Below are positions 1 through 11,709 of a stretch of DNA of 64,000 nucleotides, one piece after another. The first letter of the stretch is position 1. Every line of letters starts with the position of its first letter. The stretch spans positions 214,555,141-214,619,140 of the forward strand of contig NC_061514.1 in assembly GCF_022539505.1 (NCBI RefSeq), in the 5' to 3' direction. The position numbers and the translations under genes are program-made. This stretch comes from Lolium rigidum (Eukaryota; Streptophyta; Magnoliopsida; Poales; Poaceae). A model generated the notes under the pieces. It worked only from the letters and a program-made list of their open reading frames with translations, was not told the DNA's origin and did no database searches.

Positions 1-219
1 CCCCTGGGCGTTGATTTCGTCCAATTTCGAGAATATTTCCTTACTAGGATTTCTGAAACCAAAAACAGCAGAAAATAGCAACTGGCTCTTCGGCATCTCG
101 TCAATAGGTTAGTACCGGAAAATGCATAATAATGACATACAATGTGTATAAAACATGTGAGTATCATCATAAAAGTAGCATGGAACATAAGAAATTATAG
201 ATACGTTTGGGACGTATCA
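1..219 (-). repeat. 3' LTR, inner end only (truncated by window edge)
   Basis: Nearly the same sequence recurs at about 6552-6769, the outer end of the 5' LTR, with only scattered substitutions and small indels. On the minus strand it begins TGATACGTCCC. The rest of this LTR lies left of position 1. Confidence 0.85.
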
Positions 220-236
220 AGCATCCCCAAGCTTAG
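220..236 (-). other. Polypurine tract of the Sabrina-like element
   Basis: On the minus strand this reads CTAAGCTTGGGGATGCT and directly abuts the LTR terminus TGATACGTC. That is the position and composition of a plus-strand priming site. Confidence 0.7.
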
Positions 237-2826
237 TTCCTACTCGCCCTCAAGTAGGTAAACGATAACAAGGATAATTTCTGAAGTGACATGCTATCAT
301 AATCTTGATCATACTATTGTAAAGCATATGAGATGAATGCAGCGATTCGAAGCAATGATGAAGATAATGAGTAAACAAATGAATCATATAGAAAAGACTT
401 TTCATGAATAATACTTTGAAGACAAGCATCAATAAGACTTGCATAAGATTTACTCATAAAGCAATAAATTCAAAGTAAAGGTATTGAAGCAAAACAAAGG
501 AAGATTAAGTTTCAGCGGTTGCTTTCAACTTCAACATCAACTTCAACATTTATATCTCATGGATAATTGTTAACACAAAGCAATATAACAAGTGCAATAA
601 GTAAACATGTAAGAATCAATGCACACAGTTGATACAAGTGTTTGCTTCTGAGATAGAAAGAATAGGCAAACTGACTCAACAATAAAGTAGAAGATAGGCC
701 CTTCGCAGAGGGAAGCATTGATTACTATATTTGTGCTAGAGCTTTTCATTTTGAAAACAAGAAACAATTTTGTCAATGGTAGTAATAAAGCATATGTGTT
801 ATGTATAATATATCCTATAAGTCGCAAGCCTCATGCATAGTATACTAATAGTGCTCGCACCTTGTCCTAATTAGCTTGGATTAACACGGATTATCATTGC
901 ATAGCATATGTTTCAACCAAGTGTCACAAAGGGGTACCTCTATGCCGCCTGTACATAGGTCTAAGGAGAAAGCTCGCATTGGATTTCTCGCTTTTGATTA
1001 TTCTCAACTTAGACATCCATACCGGGACAACATAGACAACAGATAATGGACTCCTCTTTAATGCATAAGCATTCAACAACAATTAATATTCTCATAAGAG
1101 ATTGAGGATTGATTGTCCAAACTGAAACTTCCACCATGAATCATGGCTTTAGTTAGCGGCCCAATGTTCTTCTCTAACAGTATGCATACTCAAACCATTT
1201 GATCATGAAAATCGCTCTTACTTCAGACAAGACGAACATGCATAGCAACTCACATGATATTCAACAAGGGTAAAGTTGATGGCGTCCCCAAAAACATGGT
1301 TACCGCTCAACAAGCAACTTATTAAGAAGTAAGACACATAAGTACATATTCTTCACCACAATAGTTTTTAAGCTATTTGTCCCATGAGCTATATATTGCA
1401 AAGGAAAAGAATGGAAATTTTAAAGGTAGCACTCAAGTAATTTACTTTGGAATGGCGGAGAAATACCATGTGGTAGGTAGGTATGGTGGACACAAATGGC
1501 ATGGTTATTGGCTCAAGGATTTGGATGCACGAGAAGAATTCCTCTCAATACAAGGCTAGGCTAGCAAGGTTGTTTGAAGCAAACTCAAGTATAAAAGGTG
1601 CAGCAAAGCTCACATATGAACATATTGTAACTATTATAAGACTTTACATTGTCTCCTTGTTGTTCAAACACCTCAACCGTAAAATATCTAGACTCTAGAG
1701 ATCAATCATGCAAACCAAATTTTAACAAGCTCTATGTAGTTATTCATTAATGGGTACAAGGTACATGATGCAAGAGCTTAAACATGATCTATATGAGCAC
1801 AAAAATTGCCAAGTATCACATTATTCAAGACATTAAACCATTTACCACATGCGGCATTTTCCGTTTCCAACCATATAACAATGAATGAAGTAGTTCAAAT
1901 TTCGCAATGAACATTAAAGATAAAGCTAAGAACATATGTGTTCATACGAAACAGCGGAGCGTGTCTCTCTCCCAAACAAAGAATGCTAGGATCCGATTTA
2001 TTTAAACAAAAACAAAAATACAAACAAACAGACGCTCCAAGTAAAGCACATAAAATGTGACGGAATAAAAATATAGTTTCACTAGAGGAACCTGATAAGT
2101 TGTCGATGAAGAAGGGATGCCTTGGGCATCCCCATGCTTAGACGCTTGAGTCTTCTTAAAATATGCAGGGATGAACCACGGGGGCATACCCAAGCTTTGG
2201 CTTTTCACTCTTCTTGATCATATTGTATCATCCTCCTCTCTTGACCCTTGAAAACTTCCTCCACACCAAAGTCGAAACAAACTCATTAGAGGGTCAGTGC
2301 ATAATTCATATATTCAGAGGTGACATAATCATTCTTAACACTTCTGGACATTGCACAAAGCTACTGAAAGTTAATGGAACAAAGAAATCCATCAAACATA
2401 GCAAAACATGCAATGCGAAATAAAAGGCAGAATCTGTCAAAACAGAACAGTTCGTAAAGACAAATTTTAAAGAGGCACCAGACTTGCTCAGATGAAAATG
2501 CCCAAATTGAATGAAATTTGCGTACATATCTAAGGATCACGCACGTAAATTGGCAGATTTTTTGTAATTTTTCTACAGAGACTACTGCTCAAATTCGTGA
2601 CAGCAAGAAATCTGTTCCTGCGCAGCAATCCAAATCTAGTATTGGCTTTACTATCAAAGACTTTACTTGGCACAACAATGCAATAAAATAAAGATAAGGA
2701 GAGGTTGCTACAGTAGTAACAACTTCCAAGACTGAAATATAAAATAAAGTGCATAAGTAAAATAATGGGTTGTCTCCCATAAGCGCTTTTCTTTAACGCC
2801 TTTCAGCTAGGCGCAGAAAGTGTGTA
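237..2826 (-). other. Non-coding 3' internal region of the Sabrina-like element
   Basis: About 2.6 kb with no convincing coding sequence on either strand. A pol region would be expected here in an autonomous element. Only short, non-conserved open frames are present. The stretch just left of 2827 (about 2590-2826) matches the untranslated sequence I remember following the DNT-stop end of Sabrina gag/protease frames. The absence of pol is therefore probably a property of the family and not a fresh deletion. Confidence 0.6.
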
Positions 2827-3962
2827 TCAAGTATTATCGAGAGGTGAAGCATCAACATCATAATTTGTTCTAATAATAGAATCATAAGGTAACTTCATTC
2901 TCTTTCTAGGTAAGTGTTCCATACCTTTCTTGAGAGGAAATTGATATTTAATATTACCTTCCTTCATATCAATGGTGGCACCAACAGTTCAAGAAAAGGT
3001 CTTCCCAATATAGTGGGACAAGATGCATTGCATTCAATATCCAAGACAACAAAATCAACGGGGACAAGGTTATTATTAACCATAATACGAACATTATCAA
3101 TCCTCCCCAAAGGTTTCTTTATAGTATTATCAACAAGATTAACATCCAGATAACAATTCTTCAATGGTGGCAAGTCAAGCATATCATAAATTTTCTTAGG
3201 CATAACAGAAATACTTGCACCAAGATCACATAAAGCATTACAATCAAAATCATTGACCCTCATCTTAATGATGGGCTCCCAACCATCTTCTAACTTCCTA
3301 GGAATAGAAGTTTCAAGTTTTAGTTTCTCTTCTCTAGCTTTTATGAGAGCATTTGTAATATGTTTTGTAAAGGCCAAATTTATAGCACTAGCATTGGGAC
3401 TTTTAGCAAGCTTTTGTAAGAACTTTATAACTTCAGAGATGTGACAATCATAAAAGTCTAAACCATTATGATCTACAACAATGGAATCATTGTCCCCAAT
3501 ATTTTGAAAAATTTCAGCAGTTTTATCAATTTCAGCAGTTTTAGCAGTTTCAGGCAATTTTGCACGCTTTGCACTAGGAGTAGTAACATTGCCAACACTA
3601 ATTATTTTACCATTGATAGTAGGAGGTGTAGCAACATGTGAATCATTAACATTACTAGTGGTGGTAATAGTCCAAACTTTAGCTACATTATTCTCTTTAG
3701 CTAGTTTTTCGTTTTCTTCTCTTTCCCACCTAGCATGCAATTCAGCCATCAATCTAATATTCTCATTAATTCGAACTTGGATGGCATTTGCTGTAGTGAC
3801 AATCTTATTATCAATATCCTTATTAGGCATAACTTTCAATTTTAAAAGATCAACATCAGAGGCAAGCCTATCAACCTTAGAAGCAAGAATATCAATTTTA
3901 CCAAGCTTTTCCTCAACAGATTTGTTAAAAGCAGTTTGTGTACTAATAAATTCTTTAAGCAT
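2827..3962 (-). pseudogene. Retropepsin-like aspartic protease of the Sabrina-like element (frameshifted)
   Basis: This is the C-terminal half of a gag-protease polyprotein. A continuous frame covers 3962-2964. Its first 80 or so residues are heptad-like and Lys/Glu-rich, probably the gag tail. About 100 residues from the end comes the protease signature CDLGASISVMP, where DLGAS replaces the usual D-T/S-G-A, followed by a downstream ILGRPFL. The D-L-G-A-S form is typical of Athila-lineage proteases. The frame then shifts near 2985. Conserved downstream sequence in another frame runs to a stop at 2827-2829, just after a decoded S-P-L-D-N-T. No reverse transcriptase follows. Entry into this frame from gag also needs a shift near 3960-3990, so the copy is not expected to make an intact product. 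Confidence 0.8.
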
Positions 3963-4933
3963 GGCTTCAAGACCAGGGGTACACTCCTATTATTGTTGTA
4001 AGAATTCCCATAAGAATTACCATAACTATTACCATTAGCAGAAGGATATGGCCTATAGTTGTTACCAGAATTGTTCCTATAAGCATTGTTGTTGAAATTA
4101 TTATTTTTAATGAAGTTCACATCAACATGTTCTTCTTGGGCAACCAATGAAGCTAAAGGAACATTATTAGGATCAAAATTATATCTACCATTCACAAGCA
4201 TGGACATAATAGCATCAATCTTATCACTCAAGGAGGAGGTTTCTTCAACAGAATTTACCTTCTTACCTTGTGGAGCTCTTTCCGTGTGCCATTCAGAGTA
4301 ATTTGTCATCATATCATCAAGAAGCTTTGTTGCCGCCCCCAAAGTGATGGACATAAAGGTACCTCCAGTAGCCGAATCCAATAAGTTCCGCGAAGAAAAA
4401 TTAAGTCCTGCATAAAAGGTTTGGATGATCATCCAAGTAGTCAGTCCATGGGTTGGGCAATTCTTTACCAAAGATTTCATTCTCTCCCATGCTTGAGCAA
4501 CATGTTCATTATCTAATTGCTTAAAATTCATTATGCTACTTCTCAAAGATATAATTTTAGCGGGAGGATAATATCTACTAATAAAAGCATCCTTACATTT
4601 AGTCCATGAATCAATACTATTTCTAGGCAGAGATAGCAACCAATCTTTAGCTCTTCCTCTTAAAGAGAAAGGAAACAATTTTAATTTTATAATGTCACCA
4701 TCTACATCCTTATACTTTTTCATTTCACATAGTTCAACAACATTATTAAGATGGGCAGCAGCATCATCAGAGCTAACACCAGAAAATTGCTCTCTCATAA
4801 CAAGATTCAGTAAAGCAGGTTTAATTTCAAAGAATTCTGTTGTAGTAGCAGGTGGAGCAATAGGTGTGCATAAGAAATCATTATTATTTGTGCTAGTGAA
4901 GTCACACAACTTAGTATTCTCAACAGTACCCAT
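3963..4933 (-). CDS. gag: gag of the Sabrina-like Gypsy element
   Basis: A continuous minus-strand frame opens at ATG 4933. It encodes a retrotransposon gag capsid-like domain at about residues 40-210, with the motif RGRAKDWLLSLP and a downstream AWERMKSLVKNCPTHGL helix. An Asn-rich, low-complexity C-terminal tail follows (about residues 275-315), with repeated N-x-Y-G-N and a run of YGNSYGNSY. No CCHC zinc knuckle is seen. Gag would form the cytoplasmic particle in which reverse transcription takes place. The last part of the open frame, below about 3985, lies out of register with the protease frame, so a frameshift separates the two. The ATG fits the start because untranslated leader and the primer-binding site follow immediately to the right. 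Confidence 0.8.
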
Positions 4934-5156
4934 TTTAGCATTAGTAAATAAAGCAAACTAAATAAAGTAAATGCAAGTAACTAATTTTTGTGTGTTTTTA
5001 ATATGGAGAACAAGACAGTAAGTAAAGCTAGCAACTAATTTTTTTTGTGTTTTTGATATAAGAGCAAACAAAGCAGTAATTAAAGTAAAGTAAAGCAAGA
5101 CAAAAACAAAGTAAAGAGATTGGATGTGGAAACTCCCCTTGCAGCGTGTCTTGATC
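4934..5156 (-). other. Untranslated leader of the Sabrina-like element
   Basis: AT-rich sequence between the primer-binding site and the gag ATG. It contains short repeats built on the reverse complement of AAGTAAAG..GCAA. Confidence 0.6.
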
Positions 5157-5174
5157 TCCCCGGCAACGGCTTCA
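5157..5174 (-). other. Primer-binding site of the Sabrina-like element
   Basis: The minus strand reads TGAAGCCGTTGCCGGGGA. It lies 11 bases inside the 5' LTR end and matches, with two substitutions, the TGGCGCCGTTGCCGGGGA site common in grass Gypsy elements. The mutated bases suggest an old copy. Confidence 0.75.
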
Positions 5175-5185
5175 GAAAAAGAGCT

Positions 5186-6769
5186 TGATGCGTGCAGTCG
5201 ACACGTCCGTTGGGAACCCCAAGAGGAAGGTGTGATGCGTACAGTAGCAAGTTTTCCCTCAGAAAGAAACCAAGGTTTATCGAACCAGTAGGAGCCAAGA
5301 AGCACGTTGAAGGTTGATGGCGGAGGAGTGTAGTGCGGCGCAACACCAGGGATTCCGGCGCCAACGTAGAACCTGCACAACACAATCACAGAACTTTGCC
5401 CCAACGTAACAGTGAGGTTGCCAATCTCACCGGCTTGCTGTAAACAAATGGTTAAACGTATTGTATGGAAGATAATGATTGTTTGCGAAGAACAGTAAAG
5501 AACAATTGCAGTAGAGTGTATTTCAGATGTAAAGAATAGGACCTGGGTCCACAGATCACTAGTGGTGTCTCTCCCATAAGATAGCAGATGTTGGGTAAAC
5601 AAATTACAGTTGGGCAATTGACAAATAAAGAAGGCATAACAATGCACATACATATATCATGATGAGTACTATGAGATTTAATGAGGGCATTACGACAAAG
5701 TACATAGACCGCTATCCAGCATGCATCTATGCCTAAAAAGTCCACCTTCGGGTTATCATCCGAACCCCCGCGTATTAAGTTGTAAACAACGGACAATTGC
5801 ATTAAGTATGGTGCGTAATGTAATCAACACAAATATCCTTAGATAAAGCATCGATGTTTTATCCCTAGTGGCAACAAGCACATCCACAACCTTAGAACTT
5901 TCGTCACTATCCCGCATTTAATGGAGGCATGAACCCACTATCGAGCATAAATACCCCTCTTGGAGTCACAAGTATCAACTTGGCCAGAGCCTCTACTAGC
6001 AACGGAGAGCATGCAAGAACATAAATAACATATATGATAGATTGATAATCAACTTGACATTGTATTCAATATTCATCGGATCCCAACAAACACAACATGA
6101 AGGATTACAGATAGATGATCTTTATCATGATAGGCAGCTCACAAGATCAAACATGATAGCACAATGAGGAGAAGACAACCATCTAGCTACTGCTATGGAC
6201 CCATAGTTCAGGGGTGAACTACTCACACATCGATCCGGAGGCGATCATGGCGATGAAGAGACCTCCGGAGATGATTCCCCTCTCCGGCAGGGTGCCGGAG
6301 GCGATCTCCTAAATCCCCCGAGATGGGATTGGCGGCGGCGGCGTCTCCGGAAGGTTTTCCGTATCGTGGCTCTCGCATCGGGGGTTTCGCGATGAAGGCT
6401 TTAAGTAGGCGGAAGGGCAGGTCAAGGGGCGTCACGGGGGCCCCACACAATAGGGCCGCGCGGGCCCCCGTGGCCGCGCCGCCCTACCGTGGCGGCGCCC
6501 CGTGGCCCCACTTCGTCTCCTCTTCGGACTTCCGAAGCTTCGTGGAAAAATAGGCCCCTAGGCGTTGATTTCGTCCAATTCGAGAATATTTCCTTACTAG
6601 GATTTCTGAAACCAAAACAGCAGAAACATGAACTGGCTCTTCGGCATCTCGTCAATAGGTTAGTATCGGAAAATGCATAATAATGACATACATGTGTATA
6701 AAACATGTGAGTATCATCATAAAAGTAGCATGGAACATAAGAAATTATAGATACGTTTGGGATGTATCA
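5186..6769 (-). repeat. 5' LTR of the Sabrina-like element (about 1.58 kb)
   Basis: The LTR is bounded on the plus strand by TGATGCGTGC and GATGTATCA. It is GC-rich around 6220-6560 (U3/promoter side). Open frames in that part are shadows of the LTR and not genes. The right flank is array DNA beginning CTACC. Confidence 0.8.
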
Positions 6770-9700
6770 CTACCCCCTAACCATAAACTCTATCTTATGA
6801 AGTCAAGCATGAGGAGAAGTGGTATTGGATTTCAAACATGGAAATTTCAAAATACTCCCTCGAGCTTCATTTTGGAGTGACTAAGAAGGATCGATACATG
6901 CTTACTTTCTCATATTCATGTTTTCAACTTGTTTCAATCATGGTCAAACATAGGATTTGGCCAAAATTCAAATGGGCATAAAAATTCAAAAAAAATCAAA
7001 AAATGAAAAACCAAAGCACATAGTCTTCTTATGTCATATAGTAAGAACATTCAAGTCGATACACAAGGTCTAGACATATTCAAACCAGAAAAATCATGTA
7101 TCTACCCCTAACCCTAAACTCTATCTTATGAAGTCAAGCATGAAGAGAAGTAGTATTGGGTTTCAAACATGGAAATTTCAAAATACTCCCACGAGCTTCA
7201 TTTTGGAGTGACTAATTAAGAAGGATCGATACATGCTTGTTTTTTCATATTCATGTTTTTAACTTGTTTCAATCTTGGTCAAACCAAGGATTTGACCAAA
7301 ATTCAAATGGTCATAAAAATTCAAAAAATAAAAAAAAAACCAAAGCACATAGTCTTCTTATGTCATACAGTATGCATTCAAGTTGATAAACAAGATCTAA
7401 ACATATTTGAGCCAGAAAAATCATGTATCTTCCCCCTAACCCTAAACTTTGTCTTACGAAGTCAAGCATGAAGAGAGGTTGTTTTTGGTTTCAAACATAG
7501 AAATTTTAAAAACCTCCCAAGTGCTTCATTTTGGAGTGACTAAGAAGGATACATGCTTACTTTTTCATATTCATGTTTTAAACTTGTTCACCTCTTGGTC
7601 AAACCAAGGATTTGACCAAGATTCAAATGGGCATAAAAATACAAAAAAAATCAAAACAAAACGAAAGAACATAATCTTGTCATACAGTAAGCATTCAAGT
7701 TGATAAACAAGATCTAGACATATTCAAACCAGAAAAATCATGTATCTACCCTAACCATAAACTCTATCTTATGAAGTCAAGCATGAAGAGAAGTGGTATT
7801 GGATTTCAAACATGGAAATTTCAAAATACTCCCTCGAGCTTCATTTTGGAGTGACTAAGAAGGATCGATACATGCTTACTTTTTCATATTCATGTTTTTA
7901 ACTTGTTTCAATCTTGGTCAAACCTAGGATTTGACCAAAATTAAAATGGGCATAAAAATAAATAAAAAATCAAAAAAATGAAAATCCAAAGCACATAGTC
8001 TTCTTATGTCATATAGTAAGAACATTCAAGTCGATAAACAAGGTCTAGACATATTCAAACCAGAAAAATCATGTACCTACCCCTAACCCTAAACTCTATC
8101 TTATGAAGTCAAGCATGAAGAGAAGTGGTCTTGGGTTTAAAACATGGAAATTTCAAAATACTCCCACGAGCTTCATTTTGGAGTGACTAATTAAGAAGGA
8201 TCGATACATGCTTACTTTTTCATATTCATGTTTTTAACTTGTTTCAATCTTGGTCAAACCAAGGATTTGACCAAAATTCAAAAAATCAAAAAAAAATGAA
8301 AAACCAAAGCACATAGTCTTCTTATGTCATACAGTAAGCATTCAAGTTGATAAACAAGATCTAGACATATTTGAACCAGAAAAATCATGTATCTACCCCC
8401 TAACCCTAAACTTTGTCTTTTGAAGTCAAGCATGAAGAGAAGTGGTTTTTGGTTTCAAACATAGAAATTTTGAAAACCTCCCAAGTGCTTCATTTTGGAG
8501 TGACTAAGAAGGATACAAGCTTACTTTTTCATATTCATGTTTTAAACTTGTTTACCTCTTGGTCAAACCTAGGATTTGACCAAGATTCAAATGGGCATAA
8601 AAATTCAAAAAAATAAAAAAATAAAAAACAGAGTAAGCATTCAAGTTGATAAACAAGATCTAGACATACTCAAACAAGAAAAATCATGTATCTACCCCTA
8701 ACCCTAAACTCTGTCTTATGAAGTCAAGCATGAAGAGAAGTGGTTTTTGGTTTCAAACATAGAAATTTTAAAAACCTAGCTACTATACCAAGAGCTTCAT
8801 TTTGAAGTGACTAAGAAGGATAAGGGCTTACTTTTTCATATTCATGTTTTAAACTTGTTTAACTCTTGGTCAAACCTAGGATTTGACCAAGATTCAAATG
8901 GGCATAAAAATAAAAAAAATCAAAGCACATAGTCTTCGATCATCTGTCCTATGTTAAGCATTCAAGTTGATAAACAAGATCTAGACATATTGGAACCAGA
9001 AAAATCATGTATCTACCCCTAATTAACCCTAAACTCTATCTTATGAAGTCAAGCATGCATGAAGAGAAGTGGTTTTTGGTTTCAAACATAGAAGTTTTAA
9101 AAACCTCACAAGAGCTTCATTTTGGAGTGACTAAGAAGGATACATGCTTACTTTTTCATATTCAAGTTTTTAAAGTGTTCAACTCTTGGTCAAACCGTTA
9201 ACCAAAATTCAAATGGGCATAAAAAAATAAAATAAAAAACTGAAAAACCAAAGCACATAGTCTTCTTATGTCATATAGTAAGAACATTCAAGTCGATAAA
9301 CAAGGTCTAGACATATTCAAATCAGAAAAATCATGTATGTACCCCTAACCCTAAACTCTATCTTATGAAGTCAAGCATGAAGAGAAGTGGTATTGGATTT
9401 CAAACATGCAAATTTCAAAATACTCCCTCGAGCTTCATTTTGGAGTGACTAAGAAGGATCGATACATGCTTACTTTTTCATATTCATGTTTTTAACTTGT
9501 TTCAATCTTGGTCAAACCTAGGATTTCACCAAAATTCAAATGGGCAGAAAAATTCAAAAAAATTGAAAAACCAAAGCACATAGTCTTCTTATGTCATATA
9601 GTAAGAACATTCAAGTCGATAAACAAGGTCTAGACATATTCAAACCAGAAAAATCATGTATCTACCCCTAACCCTAAACTCTATCTTATGAAGTCAAGCA

Positions 9701-11032
9701 TCAAGAGAAGTGGTATTGGGTTTCAAACATGGAAATTTCAAAATACTCCCACGAGCTTCATTTTGGAGTGACTAAGAAGGATCGATACATACTTACTTTT
9801 TCATATTCATGTTTTTAACTTGTTTAAATCTTGGTCAAACCAAGGACTTGACCAGAATTCAAATGGTCATAAAAATTCAAAAAATCAAAAAAAATGAAAA
9901 ACAAAAACACATAGTCTTCTTATGTCATACAGTAAGCATTCAAGTTGATAAACAAGATCTAGACATATTTGAACCAGAAAAATCATGTATCTAACTTCGT
10001 CTTACGAAGTCAAGCATGAAGAGAAGTTGTTTTTGGTTTCAAACATAGAAATTTTAAAAATATCCCAAGTGCTTCATTTTGGAGTGACTAAGAAGGATAC
10101 ATGCTTACTTTTTCGTATTCATGTTTTAAACTTGTTTACCTCTTGGTCAAACCTAGGATTTGACCAAGATTCAAATGGGCATAAAAATACCAAAAAAAAA
10201 TGAAAGAACATAATCTTGTCATACAGTAAGCATTCAAGTTGATAAACAAGATCTAGACATATTCAAACCAGAAAAATCATGTATCTACCCCTAACCATAA
10301 ACTCTATCTTATGAAGTCAAGCATGAAGAGAAGTGGTATTGGATTTCAAACATGGAAATTTCAAAATACTCCCTCGAGGTTTATTTTGGAGTGACTAAGA
10401 AGGATCGATACATGCTTACTTTTTCATATTCATGTTTTTAACTTGTTTCAATCTTGGTCAAGCCAAGGATTTGACCAAAATTCAAAAAATCAGAAAATAT
10501 AAAAAACCAAAGCACATAGTCTTCCTATGTCATACAATAAGCATTCAAGTTGATAAACAAGATCTAGACATATTTGAACCAGAAAAATCGTGTAGCTACC
10601 CCCTAACCCTAAACTTTGTCTTATGAGGTCAAGCATGAAGAGAAGTGGTTTTTGGTTTCAAACATAGAAATTTTAAAAACCTCCCAAGTGCTTCATTTTG
10701 GAGTGATTAAGAAGAATACAGGCTTACTTTTTCATATTCATGTTTTAAACTTGTTTACCTCTTGGTCAAACCTAGGATTTGACCAAGATTCAAATGGGCA
10801 TAAAAATTCAAAAAAAAAACAAAAAAAAATGAAAGCACATAGTCTTGGCATACACTAAGCATTGAAGTTGATAAACAAGATTTAGACATATTCAAACCAG
10901 AAAAATCATGTATCTACCCCCTAACCCTAAACTTTGTCTTATGAATTCAAGCATGAAGAGAAGTGGGTTTTGGGTTTGAAACATGGAAATTTCAAAAACA
11001 TCCCAAAAGCTCCATTTTGGAGTGACTAAGAA
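6770..11032. repeat. Satellite-like tandem array, block 1 (14 monomers)
   Basis: Monomers of about 300-335 bp recur with CTTATGAAGTCAAGCATGA near 6793, 7126, 7453, 7769, 8099, 8418, 8716, 9043, 9363, 9683, 9997, 10309, 10619 and 10939. There are two main sequence classes. A carries GTATTGG...CATGGAAATTTC, and B carries GTTTTTGG...CATAGAAATTTT. The order is A-A'-B, A-A'-B, B', B'', A-A'-B, A-B, then a terminal type C that runs into the spacer. Each monomer starts near CCCTAACCCTAAAC, has a GGTCAAA...TTTGACC dyad and ends in an A-rich tract of variable length. Many 60-85-codon open frames here are the same monomer read repeatedly and carry no independent coding evidence. Confidence 0.9.
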
Positions 11033-11709
11033 GGATCCATAGGAAACTTTGTAATAATACAGTATAATAATCACCCGAGTTATTAGAGCAACATGTCTGT
11101 CACTTACGTGTGGTTCCCATGCGTGAGGTCCCACACTTCAGTGAGCACAAGTCACGTGCGGTAGGTACGCAAACTCTCAGCCAGCTTCTTTGTCAAGAGA
11201 AGACGCATCAGGATGCGTATCAGAAGTCTCTAGGTCCTTCAGGATCCTTCGGTTGTCCCTCTCACCAAAAAAAACATCTCTCTCATTCTCGGCCTCGCTC
11301 GCTCGCTCGCACCTCGTGCGCACTGAGAAACCCTGCACAACAGTCAACATCATCACCGGAAAAAGGGGAGACACCATAAATAAGACCGGCCCCATGACTG
11401 CTCTCCCTTCATCTCCTCCCGTGCGATCTATCTTCCTCCGAGTTTCACTGGACGGGCAAACACATGTGTTGCCTAGTAATAATAATAAAAACGTAAAAAA
11501 ATGGACATACGAATCTATGATTAAATAAGTTAAACTAGGGTTTTGCCCAGTACTACGGATCAATTTCAAAAAATCCAACTACGGGTTTCGATTTTGGCCT
11601 GCTAATATAAAATTAAATAATGTGAACTAGTATTCCTCTAAAAAAATCATTTTGGTATGCATTGTTTGGTACTTTTCATAGCTAGAGTGCTTACTCCATC
11701 CGTTAGAAA
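11033..11709 (+). repeat. Promoter-like spacer 1 inside the array
   Basis: The monomer sequence changes at GGATCC into 680 bp of different DNA. A close copy lies at 16450-18660, split by a solo LTR. Its first 120 bp are homologous to the promoter of the SINA-like gene (21555-21638 plus 32434-32470). It carries ACGTGTGG, a G-box CACGTG at 11153, a pyrimidine/CTCGCT tract, a TATA-like CATAAATAAG near 11375 and a CT-rich leader-like stretch. No open frame with coding character follows. The likeliest reading is a promoter and 5' leader of a lost gene, carried along in the array. Confidence 0.75.
11153..11158. promoter_or_regulatory. G-box CACGTG in spacer 1
   Basis: Palindromic CACGTG; the same site is kept at 16570-16575 in spacer 2. 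The equivalent position in the SINA-like gene promoter (about 32468) reads CATGTG, so the site is lost there. Binding by bZIP/bHLH factors is known for the motif, but use here is inference. Confidence 0.5.

Larger units (their letters stand above)
1..6769 (-). mobile_element. Sabrina-like (Athila-lineage) Ty3/Gypsy element, partly off the window
   Basis: This is an LTR retrotransposon read right to left. The right (5') LTR ends at 6769, and the last part of the left (3') LTR occupies 1-219. The two LTR ends match closely and both finish, on the plus strand, in GTATCA. The internal region holds a primer-binding site next to the right LTR, gag, an aspartic protease and a polypurine tract next to the left LTR. 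It has no reverse transcriptase, RNase H or integrase. That composition fits the non-autonomous Sabrina-type elements known in Triticeae; the family name is inference from gag/protease style and LTR ends. The right flank is tandem-array sequence (CTACCCCCTAACC), so the element inserted into the array. The matching 5-bp target duplication, expected to be CTACC, would lie left of the window. Confidence 0.8.
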